64,000 nt of DNA from Algibacter pectinivorans (lineage in GTDB: Bacteria; Bacteroidota; Bacteroidia; Flavobacteriales; Flavobacteriaceae): the NCBI RefSeq assembly GCF_900112595.1, contig NZ_FOMI01000009.1:62001-126000 (forward strand), read 5' to 3'. Both the position numbers and the translations under genes were made by a program. Positions 8,747-15,816 of this stretch are shown piece after piece. Within the stretch, counting starts at the first letter, position 1; every line of letters starts with the position of its first letter. The notes below the pieces were generated by a model that saw nothing but the letters and a program-made list of their open reading frames with translations, was not told the DNA's origin and did not search any database.

Positions 8747-9484
8747 ATGGAAGCTAAAAAAAATCCAAACTTAGACATAGGAAGAAATAGCAGCATTTAT
8801 TTTGCTATAGGGTTAAACTTAATGTTGTTTTTATCATGGCAGGCGTTAGAATATAGAACCTATGATAAAGCAGAATCTAATATCGATATTGTAGAAATGG
8901 AAGACGTAGTCGAAGAAGATATTCCTATTGTTTCCATGAATACGTCACCACCGCCACCACCACCGCCACCAGCGGCTATTAGCGAATCGGTTGAAATTGT
9001 GGACGATGCCATTGAAATTGAAGAAACTGTAATTGAAAGTACAGAAATAGATCAATCTGATGCTATTGAAGAGCGCATTGTATCTGTTGGAGATGTGGTT
9101 GTCGAAGAAATAGAAGAAGACGTTCAAGTGGCTTTCGCGGTTATTGAAGACGTACCTGTATTTCCAGGATGCGAGGGCTTATCTAAACAGGCCACTAAAG
9201 ACTGTTTTCAAAAAAAGATGTTAGAGCATGTTACCAGTAATTTTATTTACCCTCAAGCCGCTTTAGATTTAGGAATTCAAGGTCGAGTATCCGTAATTTT
9301 TGTAATAGATAAAACAGGATACATAACAGGGATTCGTTCTAGAGGTCCAGATAAAATATTGCAAAAAGAGGCAGAGCGTATTATAGGTAAATTACCCAAA
9401 ATGGAACCTGGTAAACAACGTGGTAAGCCAGTAAAAGTAGCTTACGCAGTTCCAATATTTTTTAAGTACGATAGTGGGTCATAG
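8747..9484 (+). CDS. tonB: energy transducer TonB
   Basis: TonB family protein of 245 residues that couples the inner-membrane proton gradient to outer-membrane receptors. It has a short cytoplasmic N-terminus, one membrane anchor at about 16-34 (SSIYFAIGLNLMLFLSWQAL), an acidic region, a run of eight prolines (near residues 68-75), a strongly acidic linker rich in E, V and I, and a C-terminal TonB domain (FIYPQAALDLGIQGRVSVIF, then KVAYAVPIFFKYD). The MPG-like pair PKMEPGKQRGKPVKVAY is typical. No exbBD is nearby. It may serve the receptor at 5785, though TonB proteins are usually shared. Confidence 0.9.
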   Translation: MEAKKNPNLDIGRNSSIYFAIGLNLMLFLSWQALEYRTYDKAESNIDIVEMEDVVEEDIPIVSMNTSPPPPPPPPAAISESVEIVDDAIEIEETVIESTEIDQSDAIEERIVSVGDVVVEEIEEDVQVAFAVIEDVPVFPGCEGLSKQATKDCFQKKMLEHVTSNFIYPQAALDLGIQGRVSVIFVIDKTGYITGIRSRGPDKILQKEAERIIGKLPKMEPGKQRGKPVKVAYAVPIFFKYDSGS

Positions 9485-9511
9485 TTTTTAATTTGGGATT
9501 AGTTCAATGTG

Positions 9512-9549
9512 AAATAGGCTGTTTGATAATAGATCAAGCAGCCTATTTT
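9512..9549 (+). terminator. terminator after tonB
   Basis: A hairpin with arms AAATAGGCTG(TT)TGAT and ATCAAGCAGCCTATTTT runs into T residues 28 bp after the tonB stop. Confidence 0.8.
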
Positions 9550-9569
9550 GGTTGTTTATAGGTGTATTT

Positions 9570-9641
9570 TACAATTCAGTATTAAAAAATTACAATTCGG
9601 TAAGTTGGTTTTTTAAAACCTTTAGTTCTGTTGGATATTTG
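9570..9641 (+). promoter_or_regulatory. paired LytTR-type sites before the TPR/LytS operon
   Basis: Two nearly identical 12-bp direct repeats, TACAATTCAGTA (9570-9581) and TACAATTCGGTA (9591-9602), start 21 bp apart, two helical turns. A -7-like box GATATTTG (9634-9641) lies exactly 31 bp after the second repeat, the same distance as in the copy at 5651. Each half-site differs from the LytTR pattern at one base (A for the central G). Autoregulation by the LytTR protein of this operon is inferred. Confidence 0.6.
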
Positions 9642-9666
9642 TTGCATCATTTTAAAACAATCAATC

Positions 9667-10290
9667 ATGAAACAATTAATTATTATTGCAACACTACTAA
9701 TTTCAGGATTAGTATCTGCACAAACAAGTTATGAAAAAGGTATGCAAAAAGCCTTTAGTTTATGGGAGCAAAACCAACCAACCGAAGCTTCAAATTTATT
9801 TGAGCGTATTGCACACGCAGAACCAGATAACTGGTTGCCGCCTTACTACGCGGCTCAAATTAATATCCTATATAGTTTTGGCGAAAAAAATGAAGATGTC
9901 CTTGCAGCTAAATTAAAAAAAGCTCAAAATTTAATTAATGATGCTACCGCCATTTCAAAGGATAATCCAGAAATTTTGGTGCTTCAAGCCCTTTTACATA
10001 CCGTTTGGGTTACTTTTGATGGTGCTACCTATGGCATGACACTATCAGGTAAGGTTGTAGAGTTATATACTAAAGCAAAACTTTTAGATCCTACAAACCC
10101 TCGTGCTGTGTATTGTAAAGCAGAGTGGGATATGGGTGGAGCAAAGTATTTTGGTCAAGACATCACGCCATTTTGTAAAGATTTAGAGCACGCCACAGAA
10201 CTTTTTGCTAACTTTAAACCAGAAACTGCATTTCACCCAAATTGGGGAGCAGATAGAGCAAAAATGTTGTTAGACTCTTGCCAAAAATAA
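9667..10290 (+). CDS. periplasmic TPR-repeat protein
   Basis: A 207-residue secreted protein of unknown function. The start is placed at ATG 9667, which gives a signal peptide MKQLIIIATLLISGLVSAQ; an in-frame TTG at 9631 would add 12 residues before it and would also overlap the likely promoter. Helical repeats are visible: EKGMQKAFSLWEQNQPTEAS with FERIAHAEPDNWLPPYYAAQ, and later VVELYTKAKLLDPTNPRAVY, both matching the TPR pattern. It is the first gene of a run that includes a LytS-type kinase 22 bp downstream and 2TM proteins, so it may act as an extracytoplasmic accessory of that signalling unit; this is inference from context only. Confidence 0.75.
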   Translation: MKQLIIIATLLISGLVSAQTSYEKGMQKAFSLWEQNQPTEASNLFERIAHAEPDNWLPPYYAAQINILYSFGEKNEDVLAAKLKKAQNLINDATAISKDNPEILVLQALLHTVWVTFDGATYGMTLSGKVVELYTKAKLLDPTNPRAVYCKAEWDMGGAKYFGQDITPFCKDLEHATELFANFKPETAFHPNWGADRAKMLLDSCQK

Positions 10291-10312
10291 AACCGATTAG
10301 ATAAAAACCATC

Positions 10313-11653
10313 ATGATAAAATCAAATAAAAATATCATTATCACAGTTGTAATTGGCTGTATCATTTTTGCTATTGGTAATTTAATATCGGGTGGTTTTA
10401 ATTTTAAAACGGTAACAGATTTTTTAGTCAATTTTAGCTTTTATCAGTTGTATTCCTTTGTGTTAGGCTATTCCAATATGTTTTTTTTCGATTATATGGA
10501 ACGCCGCAACTGGAAAAAAGGCGATGCTATAAAACGGGTTGTTGCGGGCATTATTGGTTCTACTGTTTTAACATTAATAGGTTTGTTTTTGTTAAGAACA
10601 ACAACTGCTATGGTGTTTAAAGGTTTAACTTTTTCAGAATTTATTAGTAATGAGCGTTTTGAGTTTTATCAATTTGGGTTGTGGATCACCTTAACCATTG
10701 TTGTTATTTTTCATGTTATTTATTCGTATAACAAGTATCAGCAAAATAAAATTAAAGAACAAAAAGTTATTGCAGGAACCGCAAGCGCTAAGTTCGATGC
10801 TTTAAAAAACCAATTAGACCCACATTTTCTATTTAATAGCTTAAATGTATTAACCAGTTTAATTGAAGAGAATCCTGTTAATGCTCAAAAATTTACAACA
10901 TCTTTATCCAAAGTATATCGCTATGTTTTAGAGCAAAAAAATAAAGAATTGGTAACGGTAGACGAGGAGTTAAAATTCGCCAAAACCTACATGTCGCTGC
11001 TTAAAATGCGTTTCGAAGATAGTATTGTTTTTACCATGCCCGAAAACGCCTCAAACCCAGAAAGCAAAGTCGTGCCATTATCATTACAACTACTGCTAGA
11101 AAATGCAGTAAAGCACAACATGGTAACCCCTAATAAACCTTTACAAATAAGAATTTACGAAGAGGCAGGTAATTTAGTAGTCGAAAACAACTTACAACCT
11201 AAGCAAATAGTAAAAAAGAGTAGCGGTGTAGGCTTAAGCAATATCATGCAACGCTATGGTTTATTAACCAACAAACAAGTAAATATATATAAAGAAGCAA
11301 ACCGTTTTGCAGTGTCAATACCTATGCTTACTAAACAAATATCAGTTATGAGAAACGAACCATCCACATCAAAACTAGACGATAGTTACATGCGTGCATT
11401 AAACCACGTCGACGAGCTAAAAGGCTTCTATTACAGCCTAATATCTTACTGCTTAGTTATTCCCTTTTTAATCTTTATAAATTACCGAACCTATTGGGAT
11501 TTCCAATGGTTTTGGTTCCCAATGTTTGGTTGGGGAATAGGCTTAGCCATACAAGCCTTTAGAGTATTTGTAAACGACGGTGCATTTGGCCGGAACTGGG
11601 AAAAGCGTAAAATGGAAGAGTACATGCAAAAGGATAAAAACGATTGGGATTAA
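10313..11653 (+). CDS. LytS-type sensor histidine kinase with fused C-terminal 2TM domain
   Basis: A 446-residue membrane histidine kinase of the LytS/His_kinase family. Four membrane segments lie in the first 140 residues (about 8-28, 40-60, 75-96, 120-140). The kinase core follows: phospho-acceptor H171 in NQLDPHFLFNSLNVLTSL, N-box LLLENAVKHN (about 260-269) and the glycine motif SSGVGLSNI (303-311). Unusually, residues about 359-446 form a 2TM domain (LKGFYYSLISY, INYRTYWDFQWFWF, WGIG, WEKRKMEEYM) that is paralogous to the two small genes just downstream. The partner is the LytTR response regulator at 12645. Cues are unknown. Upstream paired direct repeats suggest autoregulation. Confidence 0.9.
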   Translation: MIKSNKNIIITVVIGCIIFAIGNLISGGFNFKTVTDFLVNFSFYQLYSFVLGYSNMFFFDYMERRNWKKGDAIKRVVAGIIGSTVLTLIGLFLLRTTTAMVFKGLTFSEFISNERFEFYQFGLWITLTIVVIFHVIYSYNKYQQNKIKEQKVIAGTASAKFDALKNQLDPHFLFNSLNVLTSLIEENPVNAQKFTTSLSKVYRYVLEQKNKELVTVDEELKFAKTYMSLLKMRFEDSIVFTMPENASNPESKVVPLSLQLLLENAVKHNMVTPNKPLQIRIYEEAGNLVVENNLQPKQIVKKSSGVGLSNIMQRYGLLTNKQVNIYKEANRFAVSIPMLTKQISVMRNEPSTSKLDDSYMRALNHVDELKGFYYSLISYCLVIPFLIFINYRTYWDFQWFWFPMFGWGIGLAIQAFRVFVNDGAFGRNWEKRKMEEYMQKDKNDWD

Positions 11654-11665
11654 AATACAGTAGTC

Positions 11666-11968
11666 ATGCAAAATAATTCAGAAAATCAAATCAGTAAAAA
11701 GCAAGAGCAGGCGCGCCAACACATCCAAAATATAAAAGGGTTTTACCAGCATCTTGTTGCTTATATTTTATTTATTCCATTTACCATTTTTATAAATTAC
11801 AAAACCTATTGGGATTATAAATGGTTTTGGTACTCCATAATCATTTGGGGTATAGGGGTAGCCATTCATGCACTTCGAGTTTTTGTGTTTAAAGATGCTT
11901 TAGGCTCAAAATGGGAAGCACGCAAAATAGAAGAGATTATGCGAAAAGAAGAAAACAAATGGGAGTAA
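11666..11968 (+). CDS. free-standing 2TM domain protein
   Basis: A 100-residue protein consisting almost entirely of one 2TM domain: a basic amphipathic lead (KQEQARQHIQNIKGFYQHL), a first membrane helix (VAYILFIPFTIFINYKTYWD), an aromatic WFW turn, a second helix with IIWGIGVAIHALRVFVF, and a charged tail (WEARKIEEIMRKEENKWE). It is closely similar to the C-terminal domain of the preceding kinase, and even the DNA matches around the FINYxTYWD segment, so a tandem duplication is likely. It starts 12 nt after the kinase stop. It may bind or modulate the kinase through like-with-like association; that is inference. Confidence 0.85.
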   Translation: MQNNSENQISKKQEQARQHIQNIKGFYQHLVAYILFIPFTIFINYKTYWDYKWFWYSIIIWGIGVAIHALRVFVFKDALGSKWEARKIEEIMRKEENKWE

Positions 11969-11991
11969 CAACACCAATAACACACAACATC

Positions 11992-12327
11992 ATGCAAAAT
12001 GCTAATATAGAACCATTCACTAAAAATAATTATGATAAAGAGCAGGCCTATATACGCGCCAAAAAACGTGTAAAAGCGCTAAAAGGATTTTATTGGCACC
12101 TGTTCTGGTACATCCTAGTAAATATTTTTTTAATAGCTATGATAGCCATAAACTCAAGCAGTGCCCAATTCTGGCAATTTGGAACCTTTTCAACTGCTTT
12201 TTTCTGGGGTATTGGTATCGTTTTTCATGCCATAGGCGTATTTGCTAAAAACCCAATATTTAGTAAAGCCTGGGAAGAAAAAAAGATTAAAGAGTATTTA
12301 GAAAAAGATAAAAAACAGTGGAAATAA
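11992..12327 (+). CDS. second free-standing 2TM domain protein
   Basis: A 111-residue 2TM protein, third paralogue in the operon. The start is set at ATG 11992 (MQNANIEPFT); a TTG/ATG-like extension to 11911 would overlap the previous gene by 58 bp and read it out of frame. It shares RAKKRVKALKGFYWHLFWY, FFWGIGIVFHAIGVF and the tail WEEKKIKEYLEKDKKQW with its neighbours, but the loop between the helices is longer and lacks the NYxTYWD block. It starts 23 nt after the previous stop. Beyond it lies an intergenic repeat element that separates it from the response regulator gene. Confidence 0.85.
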   Translation: MQNANIEPFTKNNYDKEQAYIRAKKRVKALKGFYWHLFWYILVNIFLIAMIAINSSSAQFWQFGTFSTAFFWGIGIVFHAIGVFAKNPIFSKAWEEKKIKEYLEKDKKQWK

Positions 12328-12364
12328 AAGGTGGCTTTAAGTATTTAAAAAGACTTTAGAAGTT

Positions 12365-12508
12365 GGGCGCTACCGCACCCTTCGTCTACGCTCAGGGCAG
12401 GCGGTCAGGCTTTCAGCAGTCGCTTTTTTGTGTTGCATACCTGCCTGCCGGCAGGCAGGAGTGCAACAACACAAAAAGAGCTCCAACAAATGCCTCAATC
12501 CCTAGCGC
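12365..12508 (+). repeat. intergenic palindromic-end element, copy A
   Basis: An element framed by GGGCGCTA (12365-12372) and TAGCGC (12503-12508). It shares the 3' segment GAGCTCCAACAAATGC...TCAATCCCTA with the copy at 19041. Its end bases are GCGCTA/TAGCGC where other copies have GCGTTA/TAACGC, so both sides changed together. Its middle carries a perfect 20-bp palindrome (12440-12459) flanked by TTTTTGTGTTGCA and its near-complement, forming a long hairpin. A further stem, CAAGGTTT/AAACCTTG, follows at 12556-12575. Together these fill the 317-bp gap before the response regulator gene. Confidence 0.7.
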
Positions 12509-12644
12509 GGGTTAACCTGTAGTGAGCAGTAATAAAAAAAAGAGATGTTTTCCCGCAAGGTTTTTATAAACCTTGTAGGTATATTTAAACAAGCGGCACT
12601 GGCCCTCATGACCATGACAAAAGAAATTAAAAAAAAATAAATCC

Positions 12645-13400
12645 ATGAATGTAATTATTATAGAAGACGAAAAACCATCAGCAAGACGCTTACAACGCAT
12701 GCTTCAAAGTCTAGATCTAGAAGCTCAAGTCATGTTGCACTCGGTCGAAGAATCCATAAATTGGTTTCAAAATAACTCGCATCCCGATTTAATTTTTCTA
12801 GACATTCAATTAAGCGATGGCTTATCTTTCGAGATTTTCGAAGCTATCGAAATAAAATCGGCCATCATTTTTACCACTGCTTACGATGAGTACGCATTAC
12901 AAGCCTTCAAACTAAACAGTATCGACTATTTGCTAAAACCTATTGATGACGACGATCTAGCAACCGCAGTAAAAAAATATCAAGAACGCGCACCGCAAAA
13001 GCAAGCCGTAACCCTCGATTTTAACGATATTAAAAAATTACTAATAAATCCTTTAGATCGGGAGTATAAAAAACGATTTTCGGTTAAAGTTGGGCAGCAC
13101 CTAAAACTTATAAATATAGACGAAATAGAATGCTTTTATAGCGAAAACAAAGGCACCTATGTACACACCACCGAGGGCCGAAACTATCTTTTAGATACGA
13201 CCTTAGATAATCTAGAAAACGAGTTAGAACCCAATACCTTTTTCCGTATTAATCGTAAGTTTTTTGTTAATATTAATGCCATAAAAGATATGGTGAGTTA
13301 TACCAATTCGCGTTTGCAAATAAAATTAAACACGTACAACGAGCAAGATGTTATTGTGGCACGAGAGCGGGTTAAAGATTTTAAAAACTGGTTGGAATAG
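12645..13400 (+). CDS. LytTR-family response regulator
   Basis: A 251-residue response regulator made of a receiver domain (about 1-120) and a LytTR DNA-binding domain (about 145-251). Receiver residues visible are the acidic pocket IIIEDE (E7, D8, E9), phospho-acceptor D53 in LIFLDIQLSDG, T77/T78 and K98 in LLKPIDD. The LytTR part includes LINIDEIECFYSENKGTYVH, LDNLENEL, then FFRINRKFFVN. It is the natural partner of the LytS-type kinase at 10313. LytTR proteins bind paired direct repeats, and such pairs occur at 9570 and 5651, so control of its own operon and of the TonB-dependent receptor is predicted. It is separated from the rest of the operon by repeat A. Confidence 0.93.
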   Translation: MNVIIIEDEKPSARRLQRMLQSLDLEAQVMLHSVEESINWFQNNSHPDLIFLDIQLSDGLSFEIFEAIEIKSAIIFTTAYDEYALQAFKLNSIDYLLKPIDDDDLATAVKKYQERAPQKQAVTLDFNDIKKLLINPLDREYKKRFSVKVGQHLKLINIDEIECFYSENKGTYVHTTEGRNYLLDTTLDNLENELEPNTFFRINRKFFVNINAIKDMVSYTNSRLQIKLNTYNEQDVIVARERVKDFKNWLE

Positions 13401-13461
13401 CATTAGTTTTTCCTGTAAATTGTAGTTTCAACTACTAGTTAATTAAAATACATGTATAAAG

Positions 13462-13499
13462 TTTAAAACACAAACAGATAAAACTATTTGTGTTTTAAA
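13462..13499. terminator. bidirectional terminator between response regulator and VOC genes
   Basis: A 13-bp perfect stem TTTAAAACACAAA / TTTGTGTTTTAAA with a 12-nt loop lies between two convergent genes. The AT-rich arms could serve both directions. Confidence 0.65.
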
Positions 13500-13526
13500 A
13501 CATATTATGTAATAGAGTACTAGTAT

Positions 13527-13901
13527 TTATGATCTGGAATGTAAACCAATAGCATTACCATCTATATCTTGTAATATGGAAACAAAACCAAATTCTCCAA
13601 TGGACATTTTAGGTCTTATAATTTTTCCGCCTGCTTGTTCAACTAGGTTTTCTTCGGTTGTGCAGTCTTGCGATTCAAAATAAATAATCGTGTTGTTGCT
13701 ATTAGGTACAAAATCTTTTTTTTCTACTAAGGCACCAGTAATGTTTAACCCTTTTGGGTCGAAAGGGAAACCAGATTGTTTTCCAAATTCTGCTGGAAAA
13801 TCAACAAGTTTTATATTAAAAACAGTTTCGTAGAATGTTTTAGCTTGGTTTAAGTTAGATACATGGATGTCGAACCAATTTACAGGATTTACATTTTTCA
13901 T
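13527..13901 (-). CDS. VOC (glyoxalase-fold) family protein
   Basis: A 124-residue single-domain vicinal oxygen chelate protein. The start NPVNWFDIHVSNLNQAKTFY, followed by the beta-alpha-beta-beta-beta pattern and the second half (GKIIRPKMSIGEFGFVSILQ, then DIDGNAIGLHS), are typical of the family. The potential metal residues H13-like (FDIHVSN) and the terminal GNAIGLH are visible. Family members include glyoxalases, dioxygenases and binding proteins, so the substrate cannot be told. It lies 85 bp downstream of the AraC-type regulator on the same strand and may be expressed with it. Confidence 0.8.
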   Translation of the reverse strand: MKNVNPVNWFDIHVSNLNQAKTFYETVFNIKLVDFPAEFGKQSGFPFDPKGLNITGALVEKKDFVPNSNNTIIYFESQDCTTEENLVEQAGGKIIRPKMSIGEFGFVSILQDIDGNAIGLHSRS

Positions 13902-13986
13902 ATTATTTGCTTTTATATTTTGTTGCGTTATTGCATTACAAAGATGCTACGACTTTAAAATATAAAATTGTAAAAATGGGACACGC

Positions 13987-14802
13987 TTATTTTTTGCCGT
14001 CAAAAATTAAAGACATTTTTAAATGATCGCCATAAAACTCCTTAGGCGTTAAACCTGTAAATTCTTTAAAATCTTTTATAAAATGAGCCTGGTCGAAATA
14101 CTCGTTTTCGTAGGCTAAATCGGTAAGACTTGGCACATCTTTATTTAATAGTGTTTTTAATGTGTTTTGAATGCGAATGGTTTTAGAGAGTTGTTTAGGA
14201 CTTAACCCTATGGTAGATGAAAATTTACGGGTTAACTGCCTTCTATTAATATTGTTTTGTTTGGAGAGTTCTGTTACCGAGAATTGTCCATTGGTTTCAA
14301 AAATGGTTTCAACGGTCGATTTTACAATACTGTCTATAGTATTTTTATCTGTTAACCGCTTTAGCAGGAATGCTTCTGCTAACTCAATTCTTTCGGCGGT
14401 ATTGTTGGCGTTTAAAATGTTGTTTCCTAACTCTTGGCCTTCTTTTCCAAAAAGTTCTGTTAAGGGTACCGCGGTGTTTTGAATATCTTTAATAGCAATG
14501 TTAGCAAAAGGAAAAAAGCCGTTAGGTTGAAACCGAACTACAAATGAGCCCGTAAAACCTAGCGGTTCTACAACATAAGGTCGTGTAAGTTGCCCTATTA
14601 AAAAACAATGTGGTAAAATAATACTTTCTTGGTTGTTTGGGTGGTGGCGGTAAGTATCGGCATAATGAAAAATGAGCTTCATGGTACCATCTGGAATAAT
14701 GGTATTTTTTGTAGGTGTGTTTTCTGGTGCACTCTCTAAAGTCCAATAACACTTTACCCATTCTACCAAATTTTCTTGTGGTTCAAATATTTTGTGGTTC
14801 AT
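13987..14802 (-). CDS. AraC-family transcriptional regulator
   Basis: A 271-residue regulator. The N-terminal half (ENLVEWVKCYWTLES, DGTMKLIFHYADTY, then HCFLIGQLTRPYVVEPLGF) matches the DUF6597-type ligand-sensing domain often found in Bacteroidetes AraC proteins. The C-terminal third has two helix-turn-helix motifs: VTELSKQNNINRRQLTRKFS, and SLTDLAYENEYFDQAHFIKD, followed by FKEFTGLTPKEF, the usual closing block. The likely target is a neighbour such as the VOC gene downstream, but no operator was recognised. The stop is followed by 85 bp with no hairpin seen. Confidence 0.88.
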   Translation of the reverse strand: MNHKIFEPQENLVEWVKCYWTLESAPENTPTKNTIIPDGTMKLIFHYADTYRHHPNNQESIILPHCFLIGQLTRPYVVEPLGFTGSFVVRFQPNGFFPFANIAIKDIQNTAVPLTELFGKEGQELGNNILNANNTAERIELAEAFLLKRLTDKNTIDSIVKSTVETIFETNGQFSVTELSKQNNINRRQLTRKFSSTIGLSPKQLSKTIRIQNTLKTLLNKDVPSLTDLAYENEYFDQAHFIKDFKEFTGLTPKEFYGDHLKMSLIFDGKK

Positions 14803-14858
14803 AATATTACTCTTAGAGCTAAGTTAATAAAAGAAAATGAGTCTTAGTTTTAGGTTGT

Positions 14859-14922
14859 AAAAAAACCACCTTGTTTTCACAAAGTGGTTTTTCTGTTTTT
14901 ATCATTTCCGCGAAAGCGAAAA
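14859..14922. repeat. 64-bp repeat, copy 1 (terminator hairpin plus GCGAAAGCG box)
   Basis: Contains the stem AAAAACCAC / GTGGTTTTT around CTTGTTTTCACAAA, then CATTTCCGCGAAAGCGAAAA. It is nearly identical (one difference in 64) to 15700-15763. It lies just after the stop of the DUF4377/META gene on the minus strand, so it probably ends that transcript. Confidence 0.8.
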
Positions 14923-14935
14923 AGTAACCTTAAAA

Positions 14936-15619
14936 TTAATCTACTTTTTTAAACCGAAGCGTTTCATTGCCATTTACATCGAAAAAAGTTAATATTAAGT
15001 TTTCTCTTTTATAAGCTGTTGTATTGGCTAAGGCTTTATTGTAGCTATCTGCTTCAGTGCTATTTACGCACATTTTTTTTGTAGAGGCCATTACACCAAA
15101 ACTTATGGCGGTATCTGTTATTTTTTTAATTTGGCCTGTGTAATTGTTACAACCATCTGTACCTAAAGCTTGCATGTTAGCAACGTTAATCTCTAAATTT
15201 GGTCTGTTATTAGTGTTTGAAATGGCGGTACTGTTAACATGGGTAGCGGCCCAAATATCATGTAAAGCCATTTTGGGATCTTTCTTTTTTTCTAAAACAT
15301 TAACTAGTTTGTATGCTATTGAAGATGCATCTGCAGGTGTATTACTTTTATCTTTAGGCGTTTCGGTAACTTCAATTTTTTGAAGATAACCAAATTCAAA
15401 TTCAAAATTTTCAATAGGAGCGTAGAAGTAGCTCCATTTGGCATTTTCTAAATTATTGCCCTTATAAACTTGTAAGCATTTTGTTTTACCTGCCCCTGCA
15501 TCGCAATCTGCTTTTACACTATTTACCCAATAGGTTACGGTTGCTGTTTCTTTAGTGCTACAAGATGTGCTTAAAATGGTTAAGAATAGAATAACAGTAA
15601 GTGATTTTAATAGTTTCAT
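14936..15619 (-). CDS. lipoprotein with DUF4377 and META domains
   Basis: A 227-residue predicted lipoprotein; lipobox LTILSTSC with cysteine at about residue 20. The first domain (YWVNSVKADCDAG, KTKCLQVYKGN, then FEFEFGYLQKIEVTETP) resembles DUF4377, a short cysteine-containing module. The second (LHDIWAATHVN, RPNLEINVANMQALGTDGCN, then NYTGQIKKI) is a META/HslJ-type domain with its typical DGCNNYTG signature, closing with ENLILTFFDVNGNETLRF. Family members are linked to heat-shock or drug resistance in other bacteria, without a known reaction. The gene is bracketed by two nearly identical 64-bp repeats, and htpG lies directly upstream on the same strand. Confidence 0.85.
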   Translation of the reverse strand: MKLLKSLTVILFLTILSTSCSTKETATVTYWVNSVKADCDAGAGKTKCLQVYKGNNLENAKWSYFYAPIENFEFEFGYLQKIEVTETPKDKSNTPADASSIAYKLVNVLEKKKDPKMALHDIWAATHVNSTAISNTNNRPNLEINVANMQALGTDGCNNYTGQIKKITDTAISFGVMASTKKMCVNSTEADSYNKALANTTAYKRENLILTFFDVNGNETLRFKKVD

Positions 15620-15699
15620 CTGGTTTTTTAATTTTTAAAGGGACAAAGGTCTTAACTTTTATAAAAATTGAATGTTAAAGGTTTTATAAACTATGGCAT

Positions 15700-15763
15700 A
15701 AAAAAACCACCTTGTTTTCACAAAGTGGTTTTTCTGTTTTTATTATTTCCGCGAAAGCGAAAA
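15700..15763. repeat. 64-bp repeat, copy 2
   Basis: The second copy of the 64-bp unit, matching 14859-14922 except TTATTATT for TTATCATT. Its hairpin lies about 55 bp after the htpG stop on the minus strand and probably terminates htpG. Confidence 0.8.
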
Positions 15764-15816
15764 TATTTGGTTTTTGTTAATTAAGCGCCCTGTTTTTAGG
15801 GTTTGCTACAAATAAC

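Noticed and set aside
8945-9127. Minus-strand frame rich in tryptophan and arginine (RWWRWWWRW)
   Set aside because: It is the antisense of the proline run in TonB.
12365-12508. Insertion sequence
   Set aside because: No transposase, no target duplication seen; the ends pair with each other as in small intergenic repeats.
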